Shown here: one piece after another, positions 1 through 9,287 of the stretch
How positions within the stretch are numbered: position 1 is the stretch's first letter
Layout: every line of letters begins with the position of its first letter
Assembly: GCA_041556555.1 (NCBI GenBank)
Contig: JBFFIE010000043.1
Location: forward strand, 1-15,765
Direction of reading: 5' to 3'
Origin: SZUA-592 sp041556555
Lineage (GTDB): Bacteria; Pseudomonadota; Gammaproteobacteria; Eutrophobiales; Eutrophobiaceae
Length of the DNA stretch: 15,765 nt
Position numbers and translations under genes: made by a program
The notes under the pieces: generated by a model
Told to the model about the DNA's origin: nothing
Database searches by the model: none
What the model saw: the letters and a program-made list of their open reading frames with translations, nothing else

Positions 1-745
1 AGCTCAGATCGGGCTGGTGAAAGTCTGATCCACATGAGGCCAGCAGCCCGCGCTTAATACAGAGGCTTGCCATATCCCGGGTCTGCCATTCAAGCTGTTT
101 TCCCGAGATCACTTCCATGGCTCGACCACCTGCTGCCTGAAAATCATCAAGTAACATATTGAGACGCGTGCGGGTCAACTTGTATTTCAGGGGATGTGCC
201 AGCACGGCAATACCGCCTGCGCCGCGGATCCATTCTATGCTTGTTGATACTTCAGGCCAGTGCCGCGCCAGGTTTTTAATTGACAAATATTTTTTAAATG
301 CCTCATTAGTGGATTTGCAGACTCCGGCCTCGATCAGAAAGGCGGCAAAATGAGGTCTGCCAATATTATCGTTCCCAGCGATTTGGGCCGTACCGACAAA
401 GGCGTCGGAAACGCCCTGTTTCTCCAGATGCTCGGCAATTTGCCGGGCCCGGATTAATCTGGCCTGTTGCTGGTCGGCAACGGCTTTTTGCATAACAGGA
501 TTTGCGAGGTCGATGCTCAGGCCCACAATGTGGATTTCCAGCTTTTTCCAGCTGCAGGAAAATTCAATACCGGGGACCAGTGTTATTTCGGCAGGCACGC
601 TCTCCAGTGCGGAATAAGCGGACAGGGTGTCATGATCGGTGATCGATAACAGGCTTACCTTTCTGTCTAAAGCCCGGGAGATCAATTCATCCGGTGTCAG
701 TTTGCCGTCAGAGCAATCGGTATGTGTATGTAAATCAACACGCAT
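1..745 (-). CDS. rnm: RNase AM-like PHP-domain phosphoesterase (5' part; C-terminus outside window)
   Basis: I translated this by hand from the ATG at 745-743; it runs open to the window edge (248 codons). The N-terminus MRVDLHTHTDCSDGKLTPDE is the first PHP-family metal motif (HxH plus D). SITDHDT follows as the second, then an internal AHP (IAVLAHPLKYKL), and near the cut end GSDFHQPDL, the late DxH motif. The order and spacing fit the YciV/RNase AM (Rnm) family, about 280-290 residues, whose E. coli member is a 5'-3' exoribonuclease that also hydrolyses 3',5'-nucleoside bisphosphates. Only the last 30-40 residues should be missing. There is no strong ribosome binding site. The gene is divergent from the GIY-YIG operon. 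The family assignment is secure; activity is inferred. Confidence 0.88.
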   Translation of the reverse strand, partial: MRVDLHTHTDCSDGKLTPDELISRALDRKVSLLSITDHDTLSAYSALESVPAEITLVPGIEFSCSWKKLEIHIVGLSIDLANPVMQKAVADQQQARLIRARQIAEHLEKQGVSDAFVGTAQIAGNDNIGRPHFAAFLIEAGVCKSTNEAFKKYLSIKNLARHWPEVSTSIEWIRGAGGIAVLAHPLKYKLTRTRLNMLLDDFQAAGGRAMEVISGKQLEWQTRDMASLCIKRGLLASCGSDFHQPDLS

Positions 746-812
746 GCTGTAACACAGTATATCAGCGTGCGGGTTTGAATATCATCATCGGGATAAGATG
801 CGTAACAATATG

Positions 813-818
813 TATAAT
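813..818 (+). promoter_or_regulatory. Probable -10 box of the GIY-YIG/dUTPase operon
   Basis: A perfect TATAAT lies 24 bases before the ATG at 843. The -35 position at the usual spacing (GGGATA) is poor. Transcription starting near 825 would exclude the earlier in-frame ATGs at 798 and 813 as starts, which supports the start at 843. Confidence 0.45.
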
Positions 819-842
819 AATGCCAGAAATCAGGGACAGCTT

Positions 843-1124
843 ATGTGGTCAGTCTATATCCTGAGATGTTCTGACAATTCGCTTTATACGGGTATAACAG
901 TCGATTTACGGCGACGTCTGCAGGAGCATAACCAGGATGATTCCCTGGCAGCGGCCTACACACTGGGCAGACGGCCCGTGGAACTGGTCTATTCAGAATT
1001 CTGTCGGAACCGTTCAGATGCCTCCCGTCGCGAATCGGTGATCAAGCGGATGAGCCGTCGTGACAAGGAAATATTGATTAAAACCAATCCAGTAAAAGTA
1101 ATGAGATCAGGAAAAAATGAGTGA
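843..1124 (+). CDS. GIY-YIG nuclease family protein, YhbQ-like
   Basis: This 93-residue protein is a complete minimal GIY-YIG domain. VYILRC (residues 4-9) and LYTGIT (14-19) are the two strand motifs that stand for GIY and YIG. The arginines after VDL (22-25) and the glutamate in RRESVIK (E64) sit where the catalytic Arg and Glu are expected. The family (UPF0213/YhbQ, SLX1-like fold) consists of small stand-alone proteins, and a DNA nick-repair role is suspected but not settled. I chose ATG 843 because family members begin right before VYIL, a GGGACAG ribosome-binding-like stretch precedes it, and a TATAAT lies downstream of the earlier ATG at 798. The end overlaps the dUTPase start by 8 bases, so the two are co-translated. 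Confidence 0.88.
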   Translation: MWSVYILRCSDNSLYTGITVDLRRRLQEHNQDDSLAAAYTLGRRPVELVYSEFCRNRSDASRRESVIKRMSRRDKEILIKTNPVKVMRSGKNE

Positions 1125-1578
1125 GATGAAAACAGGCGATATGTTAAGCCAAATCTTTGAGATGCAAACTGAGCTCAATAATTATGTATTTTCAAGCAAC
1201 AAGCTCAGCAATAATTCTGGAAATACCTTATCTATGGCAGATATTTTTGAGGCTGTAAATAATAATCAACTTATGGTCAATGACTTGCCAAACAGATGGC
1301 TTGCCAATTATTCAAAGGCCATGCAGGAAGAGCTAAATGAACTGGATGATGATCTGTTATGGAAATGGTGGAGTAAGGACAGGATAGATATCCAGAACAT
1401 CCGCGTGGAGTTAATCGATATTCTGCACTTTCTGGTTTCAGCGATGATTTGCGCAGGTCTGACCGCTGATAAGGTCTTCGATGTGTATCAACAAAAGCAC
1501 TCCATCAATCTTGATCGGCAGAATTCAGGATACAGCAAGGATTCGAAAACCGAGGACGATAACAGGACAATTCGTTAA
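1117..1578 (+). CDS. Dimeric all-alpha dUTP diphosphatase (dUTPase_2/MazG-like superfamily)
   Basis: This 153-residue protein should hydrolyse dUTP to dUMP and diphosphate, keeping uracil out of DNA and supplying dUMP for thymidylate synthesis. The all-alpha NTP-diphosphatase signature is visible: EELNE (71-75) and VELIDILHF (97-105) give the ExxE...ExxD magnesium ligands. WKWW lies at 82-85, and the C-terminal helix N-x-x-RQNSGY (121-129) is typical of dimeric dUTPases. It is unrelated to the trimeric beta-fold Dut usual in gammaproteobacteria. It starts inside the end of the GIY-YIG gene (8-base overlap), with AGGA just upstream. The methyltransferase-like gene follows 10 bases after the stop. 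A broader dNTP specificity is possible; family membership is clear. Confidence 0.86.
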   Translation: MSEMKTGDMLSQIFEMQTELNNYVFSSNKLSNNSGNTLSMADIFEAVNNNQLMVNDLPNRWLANYSKAMQEELNELDDDLLWKWWSKDRIDIQNIRVELIDILHFLVSAMICAGLTADKVFDVYQQKHSINLDRQNSGYSKDSKTEDDNRTIR

Positions 1579-1588
1579 GGAGTGTATG

Positions 1589-2446
1589 ATGAGGCCGGTT
1601 ATTTTATTCAAGTTACTATCATTCATGCTGTTCCTGATACCTGCGATTGCCTGGGCAGAATCACTTGATGCCCTGCTGGGAAAAGTCATGGCAGGTGATC
1701 ACAGAGATAGCGGCTTTGTTGAACGTGATCGATACCGGCATCCCAGACAGACCCTGAAATTCTTCGGCATCCAGCCGGATATGACCGTGGTGGAAATCTG
1801 GCCCTCCCGGGGCTGGTACACTGAAATTCTTGCACCGCTACTAAGAGACGAGGGAATTCTCTATGAAGCCGGATTCGCATTGTCTCTAAAAGATGTGCCC
1901 GAATGGCGACGCCGGATCCAAATGGATTTTGCCGATAAGCTCGCAGCCAATCCCGAAGTCTATGACCATGTCGTGGTGACCGAATTGTCAGTACCTGAGC
2001 GCACCACCATTGCGCCGCCGGGAACCGTGGACATGATATTGACGTTCCGCAATGTCCATAACTGGATGAAGGGTGACTATGCCGAGGCGATGTTGAAGGT
2101 GTTTTACAGAACGCTCAGGCCGGGCGGGATCCTGGGTATCGTTGAACATCGGGCCAAACCAGGGACCACAATTGAGGATATGGTTAAAACCGGTTACGTG
2201 ACCCAGGAGTTTGTTATCGCTCTCACCAGTGCCGTCGGATTTGAATATGTGGGTAGTTCTGAAATTAACGCTAACCCGAAGGACACAAAAGATCACCCGG
2301 AAGGGGTCTGGACCCTGCCGCCAACCCTGCGCCTGTGCCAGAAGGTCGATGAGGGTGCCAAGCGGGCGGCTTGTGTCGATAAATATATGGCGATCGGTGA
2401 ATCTGACCGGATGACCTTGCGTTTCCGTAAACCTGGTAAGCCCTGA
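1589..2446 (+). CDS. Exported class I methyltransferase-like protein (COG4798-type)
   Basis: The protein is 285 residues from ATG 1589. That start lies 6 bases after a clean AAGGAG; ATG 1586 is also in frame but too close. A signal peptide is clear: hydrophobic residues 5-20 and an AWA|E cleavage site at 23/24. The remainder resembles class I SAM methyltransferases: motif I region VVEIWPSRGWYTE (67-79), then VDMILTFRNVHNW as the strand-4 acidic region and a LRPGGILGIVEHR post-motif. Motif I lacks the usual GxGxG. The resemblance is to the predicted periplasmic methyltransferases of COG4798. SAM is not known to be available in the periplasm, so methylation activity is doubtful; a binding role is possible. 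Last gene of the operon; it ends 6 bases from the convergent DUF2207 gene. Confidence 0.8.
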   Translation: MRPVILFKLLSFMLFLIPAIAWAESLDALLGKVMAGDHRDSGFVERDRYRHPRQTLKFFGIQPDMTVVEIWPSRGWYTEILAPLLRDEGILYEAGFALSLKDVPEWRRRIQMDFADKLAANPEVYDHVVVTELSVPERTTIAPPGTVDMILTFRNVHNWMKGDYAEAMLKVFYRTLRPGGILGIVEHRAKPGTTIEDMVKTGYVTQEFVIALTSAVGFEYVGSSEINANPKDTKDHPEGVWTLPPTLRLCQKVDEGAKRAACVDKYMAIGESDRMTLRFRKPGKP

Positions 2447-2452
2447 CCACGG

Positions 2453-4356
<1,904 letters not shown>

Positions 4357-4360
<4 letters not shown>

Positions 4361-4878
4361 TTGCCTGTTTCCTCAAATTCAAAAAACTCGGCCATCTGAA
4401 AACCAAACATCCGGGCGATAAACATATCCGGAAATGACTGGATTCGTACATTCAGGTTTCTGACTGCGCCGTTATAGTAGCGTCTGGCAAACTGGATAAA
4501 CTCTTCAACTTCAGTAAGATTTCTCTGCAGGTCCAGGAACGACTGGCTGGCCTTGAGTTCGGGGTAATCTTCCGCGATAGCGATCAGGTTGTGAAGGCGG
4601 GCAGTCAGTTCCTTTTCAATTTCTCCCTTACGTCCTGCGGTATTGATTGCTTCGCTTTGCTTCCTTAATTCTGTTACTGCGGTGATGGTGGAGCTTTCAT
4701 AAGAGGCATATTGTTTAACAGCATCTACCAGTTTCGGTATCAGGTCATGTCGGCGCTTGAGTTGTACGTCTATATCACTCCAGGCAGCCAGGACGCGGTT
4801 CTTGTCCCTGACCAGGAGATTGAATATGACTATGCCCCAGATTGCTACCGCAATCAGCAGGATAAAAATGTATTCCAT
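4357..4878 (-). CDS. lemA: LemA family protein
   Basis: This is a 173-residue LemA protein. A single N-terminal membrane helix (1-23, short outside segment) is followed by the four-helix-bundle domain with the family's best conserved part, WSDIDVQLKRRHDLIPKLVD (33-52). A late stretch on FMRRYYN/NVRIQSFPD type (here FARRYYNGAVRNLNVRIQSFPDMFIARMFGF) closes the domain. LemA proteins are membrane-anchored with the bundle in the cytoplasm or periplasm depending on the model; biochemical function is unknown. It overlaps the DUF2207 gene by 4 bases, a pairing seen widely. Only about 30 bases lie between its start and the terminator of the upstream cold-shock gene, and no good ribosome binding site is seen. 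Confidence 0.9.
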
Positions 4879-4906
4879 TGATAATATCTGTCAGTCGATG
4901 TCTCTA

Positions 4907-4940
4907 TATAAAAAACCCCGCCTGCGCGGGGTTTTTTATA
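4907..4940 (-). terminator. Rho-independent terminator of the cold-shock gene
   Basis: A perfect inverted repeat, A-run plus CCCCGC, loop CTGC, GCGGGG plus T-run. The GC stem is 6 pairs (4916-4921 with 4926-4931) and A6/T6 flank it, so it can work in both directions. It lies 26 bases past the stop of the cold-shock gene. Confidence 0.9.
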
Positions 4941-4965
4941 GCCATATTATCAAGTGGTTTATGGT

Positions 4966-5172
4966 TTAGCCTTGCGCGATGACCCGGGTTGCTTGTGGGC
5001 CTTTGCCACTTGATTGTGATTCGAACTCAACGGTCTGGCCTTCTTTCAGGGTCTTGAAGCCATCTCCTTCGATGACAGAAAAATGTACGAAAACATCCGG
5101 GCTGCCATCGCTGGGAACGATAAAACCGTAGCCCTTGGCTTCGTTAAACCATTTAACGGTACCTGTACTCAT
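4966..5172 (-). CDS. Cold-shock protein, CspA family
   Basis: At 68 residues this is the standard length for a single cold-shock domain. RNP1 is KGYGFI (13-18) and RNP2 is VFVHF (27-31), the aromatic surface that binds single-stranded RNA and DNA. The N-terminus MSTGTVKWFNEAKGYGFI is canonical. Such proteins melt RNA structure and act as RNA chaperones or antiterminators. GTGAGG upstream of ATG 5172 serves as ribosome binding site. The gene is transcribed alone: a strong terminator follows, and mtnB is divergent upstream. The leader is AT-rich, and I cannot place its promoter with confidence. Whether it is cold-inducible cannot be told from the protein. Confidence 0.95.
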   Translation of the reverse strand: MSTGTVKWFNEAKGYGFIVPSDGSPDVFVHFSVIEGDGFKTLKEGQTVEFESQSSGKGPQATRVIAQG

Positions 5173-5492
5173 GTAACTAACCTCACTGGTGAAGAATTAT
5201 TAGGAAATTTGTTGCAGATCAGATGAAGCAAATTACAGGAGATACCTAAAGGAACCACTGAACTACTTTTAACTAATTTGCAAACAGTTCAATACTAGCC
5301 GAGGATCTGGCGAAATTCCAGAAAATATAAAGGTCTGGTGGCCTTGATTCATGTTGCATTACAACATGTATTGGGCGGTGCGCCAGCGTTTGTTTCGACA
5401 ATGTTGGCCTGTGCTGCTTCGCTAAATTCATAGGCAAGCAGGGTAAAGACATATAATATTGCCAACCCAAATTTCATGGAGTGCAGGTACTG
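5173..5492. other. Divergent intergenic region csp/mtnB
   Basis: 320 bases between two divergent genes. It holds the csp leader, a 7-base-pair perfect inverted repeat CATGTTG-CATTA-CAACATG (5350-5368), a smaller one, TCTGG/CCAGA (5306-5322), and a TATAAT (5452-5457) suited to mtnB. A possible 42-codon minus-strand reading frame (5349-5477) with a signal-peptide-like start is treated under findings. I see no conserved gene. Confidence 0.6.
5452..5457 (+). promoter_or_regulatory. Probable -10 box for mtnBDC
   Basis: Perfect TATAAT about 36 bases before the chosen mtnB start. No convincing -35 hexamer lies 16-18 bases upstream, so an activator may be needed or the box may be chance. Confidence 0.4.
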
Positions 5493-6128
5493 GTGAGACA
5501 TACATTTGAAGAACTGGCGCAGCAACTGGTCAACGCTGGCCATGTCCTTTATGCCCAGGGAATGGTTCCGGCTACCAGCGGCAATTTTTCTGCCAGGGTT
5601 GGCCCGGAAGCCATTGCCATAACCGTCTCGGGGACGCACAAAGGGCGCCTTGATACCAGTGACATTATGGCCATCGATAATGAGGGAAATTCTATTGATG
5701 GCCGGAGATCCTCCGCCGAAACTGCATTACATACACAGATATACCGGCATCTCCCGGAGGCGGGCGCAGTCTTGCATCACCATTCACCCCGTGCCACCCT
5801 GTTGTCGCAACTGGCAGGTGACAGGATTATCTTGTCTGGTTATGAATTACTCAAGGCATTTCCCGGCATTGATACCCATGAAGCGACTGTGCAGGTGCCG
5901 GTATTTAATAATGACCAGGATATTCCGCGTTTGGCTGACACAGTGGACAACTACATGCAATCCAACGGTGACCTGTTCGGTTATCTTATCAGGGGGCATG
6001 GACTTTACACCTGGGCGGATACGGTTGAACGAGCATTGAACCACATCGAGGCATTTGAATTCCTGTTCCGGTGTGAACTTATGAAAAGAGGAGTAAATCA
6101 AGATGGCATTTCTGACAATTTATCCTGA
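5493..6128 (+). CDS. mtnB: Methylthioribulose-1-phosphate dehydratase
   Basis: MtnB dehydrates 5-methylthioribulose-1-phosphate to the diketo intermediate of methionine salvage. The class II aldolase/adducin fold is evident: VPATSGNFSAR (substrate-binding loop), SGTHKGRLDTSDI, the catalytic Glu region SSAETALH, zinc ligands in AVLHHHSPRATLLS, and RGHGLYTWADTVERALNHIEAFEFLF near the C-terminus with the third metal His. Length is normal (211-215 residues). Two GTG starts are possible. I favour 5493 because AGG lies 5 bases upstream and GGAG 11 bases upstream; GTG 5481 would add four residues but has no Shine-Dalgarno. The 3' end overlaps mtnD by 26 bases. First gene of the mtnB-mtnD-mtnC operon. 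Confidence 0.92.
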   Translation: MRHTFEELAQQLVNAGHVLYAQGMVPATSGNFSARVGPEAIAITVSGTHKGRLDTSDIMAIDNEGNSIDGRRSSAETALHTQIYRHLPEAGAVLHHHSPRATLLSQLAGDRIILSGYELLKAFPGIDTHEATVQVPVFNNDQDIPRLADTVDNYMQSNGDLFGYLIRGHGLYTWADTVERALNHIEAFEFLFRCELMKRGVNQDGISDNLS

Positions 6129-6663
6129 CGTCAGTGCTGAACAGGGTGATGTAGTCCGGGATTTTGACGTGATAGCATCCAGACTTGGAGAAATTGGTGT
6201 TGAGCTTGAGCACTGGAAAGCCGATCAACCCCTGGGAAAGGAAGCTTCGCAGGAAGAAGTACTTGAGGCTTACAAGGATTCAATTGATAAACTAAATAAA
6301 AGATACGGCTTCAAGTCCATTGATGTCATTGGTCTGAATCCGGACCATCCGGAGAAGGATACATTACGACAAAAATTTCTAGCCGAGCATACCCATGCAG
6401 ATTTTGAAGTGCGGTTTTTCGTAGAAGGATGCGGACTGTTTTATCTGCATGCTAATGACAAGGTTTATACCCTGCTTTGCGAGAAGGGTGATCTAATCAG
6501 TGTGCCTGCCAATACGACGCACTGGTTTGATATGGGGACCAGTCCGTATTTCAAATGCATTCGTTTCTTTACCACGCCGGAGGGATGGGTTGGTAACTTT
6601 ACAGGCAGTGACATTGCTGATCGATTTCCTGATTTCGATACTTTCACTTCATCCCTGTCTTGA
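6103..6663 (+). CDS. mtnD: Acireductone dioxygenase
   Basis: This 186-residue cupin oxidises acireductone. With iron it yields formate and 2-keto-4-methylthiobutyrate, the methionine precursor; with nickel an off-pathway split releases CO. The metal ligands are all present: H96, H98 and E102 in EHTHADFEVRFFVEG and H140 in NTTHWFDMG, the same numbering as in the well-studied Klebsiella enzyme. GAGGAG upstream of ATG 6103 is a strong ribosome binding site even though the start lies inside the mtnB gene. The stop TGA overlaps the TTG start of mtnC (TTGA). Identity is secure. Confidence 0.95.
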   Translation: MAFLTIYPDVSAEQGDVVRDFDVIASRLGEIGVELEHWKADQPLGKEASQEEVLEAYKDSIDKLNKRYGFKSIDVIGLNPDHPEKDTLRQKFLAEHTHADFEVRFFVEGCGLFYLHANDKVYTLLCEKGDLISVPANTTHWFDMGTSPYFKCIRFFTTPEGWVGNFTGSDIADRFPDFDTFTSSLS

Positions 6664-7343
6664 TACGTCACGTTATTACTGATATCGAGGGAACCACATC
6701 GTCCATCTCATTCGTCAAGGACGTATTATTTCCCTATGCCCGTGAGCAGTTACCGGCTTTCATCCGTGATAACCGGGATAATCCGGAGCTGCAACAGGCA
6801 ATGCTTGATATCAGGAAAGAAACAGGCAGCATCCTGTCTCTTGATGAAGTAATCGAGCAACTCATAGAATGGATAGATCAGGACAAGAAAATCACACCGC
6901 TTAAATATATCCAGGGCATGATCTGGCATGATGGCTATCTCAAGGGAAACTTCAAGGGACACGTTTATCCCGATGCAGTGGAATATATGCAACGCTGGCG
7001 GGAATCAGGAATAAAACTTTATGTCTATTCCTCAGGTTCGGTTGGCGCCCAGAAGCTGATCTTTGGCCACAGTATTGCAGGGGATTTGAATCCCCTGTTC
7101 AGTGGTTACTTTGACACAATGATTGGCAGCAAAAAGGAACCGGATTCATATTTCGCCATTCTCAATAGCATCAAGGCACCGGCCAGGGAGGTACTGTTTC
7201 TTTCTGATATTGGGGAGGAACTGGATGCGGCAGCGGCCGCTGGAATTCAAACCTGTCAGTTGCTTCGTCCTGAAGACAATGCGGTGGCTTCTGCCGGGCA
7301 CAGGCAAGCCACGGATTTCAGCCAGGTGCCTGTTAATCAATAG
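6660..7343 (+). CDS. mtnC: Enolase-phosphatase E1 (2,3-diketo-5-methylthiopentyl-1-phosphate)
   Basis: MtnC is a HAD-superfamily enzyme that enolises the diketo compound made by MtnB and removes its phosphate, giving the acireductone used by MtnD. HAD motif I is ITDIEGTTSSISFVKDVLFPYA, motif II is YVYSSGSVGAQKL, and motifs III/IV lie at KKEPDSY and LFLSDIGEELDAAAAAG. The protein has 227 residues, the usual length. The start is TTG at 6660. Family members begin at this residue (MIRxxxTDIEGTT), and the next in-frame ATG would remove motif I. The TTG overlaps the mtnD stop by four bases, which implies reinitiation. The 3' end overlaps the convergent hydrolase gene by 11 bases. Confidence 0.94.
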   Translation: MIRHVITDIEGTTSSISFVKDVLFPYAREQLPAFIRDNRDNPELQQAMLDIRKETGSILSLDEVIEQLIEWIDQDKKITPLKYIQGMIWHDGYLKGNFKGHVYPDAVEYMQRWRESGIKLYVYSSGSVGAQKLIFGHSIAGDLNPLFSGYFDTMIGSKKEPDSYFAILNSIKAPAREVLFLSDIGEELDAAAAAGIQTCQLLRPEDNAVASAGHRQATDFSQVPVNQ

Positions 7344-8280
7344 CACCTGTCAGGTATTCTTCCTGAATATTCACCCGCGCGAGTTTAATCACCTTCTTGA
7401 TTTCTTGAATAATCGCCCCGGGATTATCGGCATAGATGTTATGTCCGCTATTTTCAACCACAACATGCCAGGCCTGCGGGCTTAGTGTGACCAGGTCGTT
7501 TTGCATGTGCACCCATTCTGCTTCCAGTGATTTTCCATCAATCGTGGGCAACAGCGGCTTGCCCCGTGTCATTACCGCAAGCGGAATATTCGGGAATTCA
7601 CCTGCGTTTTCTACCTGACGGGCACTCTCTGCAAAATACTTTAGCTCATCCATGAGGGTAAACGTCGCCTTGCGACTGGAATTAAGGAAGTACCACTTCC
7701 TCTGTAACGGGGTCAGGTCTTTGGCTGGCAATGATAGGCGTGAGACAATCAACTCCCGCTTGGCTTCCTGTTTATCAAGGTCTGCCAGCCTGACAACCTG
7801 TTCCGGGTGGGATGAATCTACCAGCACCGCGCCAACTGTTTCAGCCGGATAAACGGTTGCAAAATACCGTGCCGTAAAGCCACCGAAGGAATGACCTACA
7901 ATGATATATGGACCCGGGATCCTTCCCATCTCAAGCATGGCATGAAGTTCATAGGTGATTTGTGCCGTTGTTCTGGCCCCGGGACCATTATCACTCCAGC
8001 CGTAGCCGGCACGATCGTAAAGGCAGATCCGGGCTTCTTCCTTGATTCCATCCATCACGGGTAACCAGTTGATGGAAGCATCGCCCAGACCGACATCAAC
8101 CAGCACGGTAGGTTCCTGGCTACCGCGACAATCTACATAAAGTCTGTGCAAACCCAGGCCGATGTATTTTCCCTCAATCTGAAGGTTTTCAAGATTCCTG
8201 TCAGCCACACTGACTGGCGATACCTGGAGGAAAAGCAGTAAGACAGATAGATTTAAGACTATTTTGTGTATGGTAATCAT
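7333..8280 (-). CDS. Exported alpha/beta hydrolase
   Basis: This is a 315-residue protein with an N-terminal signal peptide (hydrophobic 8-19, SVA|D near 26/27). The alpha/beta-hydrolase core is present: oxyanion region LVDVGLGDASINW, strand 4 ICLYDRAGYGWSD, the nucleophile elbow GHSFGG with Ser131, VLVDSSHPEQ (Asp155, possible acid) and SGHNIYADNP with His280. The substrate cannot be predicted; lipase, esterase or haloperoxidase-like members all share these motifs. Its ATG shares one base with the stop of the MerR-type gene (TAATG), so it is translated with it and probably belongs to the same regulon. It converges on mtnC with an 11-base overlap and no visible terminator. Confidence 0.86.
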   Translation of the reverse strand: MITIHKIVLNLSVLLLFLQVSPVSVADRNLENLQIEGKYIGLGLHRLYVDCRGSQEPTVLVDVGLGDASINWLPVMDGIKEEARICLYDRAGYGWSDNGPGARTTAQITYELHAMLEMGRIPGPYIIVGHSFGGFTARYFATVYPAETVGAVLVDSSHPEQVVRLADLDKQEAKRELIVSRLSLPAKDLTPLQRKWYFLNSSRKATFTLMDELKYFAESARQVENAGEFPNIPLAVMTRGKPLLPTIDGKSLEAEWVHMQNDLVTLSPQAWHVVVENSGHNIYADNPGAIIQEIKKVIKLARVNIQEEYLTGAID

Positions 8281-9287
8281 TATTTGTATCCGTTTTTATA
8301 ACTGTAGTCTTCAATAGAGATACCTTCTTCGTCAAGAACATTCTTGAGGCCCATTTCCATAAGCGCACGCGCGTGACCTGCCATGCTTTTCAGACCGGCA
8401 TGCAAGGCGGCATCCTCCTTGTTTCTGACTTTGCATTCAGCACTGTATATTTCAAACTGCAGTAGCTGTTGTATGAGGTTTGAAAGATGTTTTGGACATT
8501 CACATTTGATTGTGGTTGAAATCAGGGAAGCATGAACCAGACCCTTATTGGTGAACATCCTCTCGGGTACAGGCATATCAAGATATCTTCGAAGGTAATC
8601 CTTGCTATCCAGTTTTTCGATGCCCATCGTCTTGCGTATGGTGGCCAGCAATGACTCAAGCGGAACAGGGGCCTGTGTGAATGTGAAAGTATCCGGGTTG
8701 AATGCCGAAATCAGGCTGCTGCTGGAGAAGCCATAAATTACAAAGGTATGTTTTGCCTTGGCCAGCCTGGCCAGTTTTCTGATTTCAGTTGTCGTGTTGT
8801 TTTGTATGGACGGATACTCCAGAACAAGAATATCCACGGCTTGTGATTTCAGGAATTTTTCGAGTTCGCTGACGTACTGCTCCATGCACACAAACTCGAT
8901 GTCCTTGTCTTCGTATTCCTTCTTGATCAAATGAACCAGGGTATCACCCATTATGGCGGCCTTGAGTAGCTTGACCTGTTCCGGCACCTGGAGCGCAGGT
9001 CTGGATTTGACCAGGTCCAGCTGTTCCTGGAGCTTGTCATTGGACAAGTTGGCAATACTGCCAATGGCATGACCTTCATCGGTCAACTGTTTTATCAGGA
9101 TGAGTCGTTTGATGTCCTGGGAGGAGTAGAGGCGATCGGCCCCCTTGCTGCGCCGGGGAGAGACCACCGAATAACGCCGTTCCCAGATGCGTAGCGTATC
9201 GACCGGTATCCCGGTAATTCGTGAAGCCGCCCCGATTTTAAAGACCGGGGCGTCTGGCATGTTGTTCGGTGCGAGTTTCTCAGTCAT
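8280..9287 (-). CDS. MerR-type transcriptional regulator with a non-B12 C-terminal sensor region
   Basis: This protein has 335 residues. An N-terminal MerR winged helix lies at about 15-85 (FKIGAASRITGIPVDTLRIWERRY, then RRSKGADRLYSSQDIKRL). Residues 100-220 look like an alpha/beta Rossmann-type domain placed where CarH/LitR-type regulators bind B12, but the cobalamin motif DxHxxG is absent. The C-terminal part (about 255-325) has CEC at 262-264, C285 and conserved-looking His residues (H267, H296, H305), suggesting a metal or redox site; this is inference. The layout resembles other proteobacterial MerR proteins with long C-termini. It sits upstream of and coupled to the hydrolase gene. The upstream AT-rich region has repeated TTGTCCA words that could be its operators. 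No good ribosome binding site precedes ATG 9287. Confidence 0.8.
   Translation of the reverse strand: MTEKLAPNNMPDAPVFKIGAASRITGIPVDTLRIWERRYSVVSPRRSKGADRLYSSQDIKRLILIKQLTDEGHAIGSIANLSNDKLQEQLDLVKSRPALQVPEQVKLLKAAIMGDTLVHLIKKEYEDKDIEFVCMEQYVSELEKFLKSQAVDILVLEYPSIQNNTTTEIRKLARLAKAKHTFVIYGFSSSSLISAFNPDTFTFTQAPVPLESLLATIRKTMGIEKLDSKDYLRRYLDMPVPERMFTNKGLVHASLISTTIKCECPKHLSNLIQQLLQFEIYSAECKVRNKEDAALHAGLKSMAGHARALMEMGLKNVLDEEGISIEDYSYKNGYK

Noticed and set aside
798..842. Longer N-terminus for the GIY-YIG protein starting at ATG 798
   Set aside because: A TATAAT lies inside it, the extra residues are not typical for the family, and a ribosome binding site fits ATG 843.
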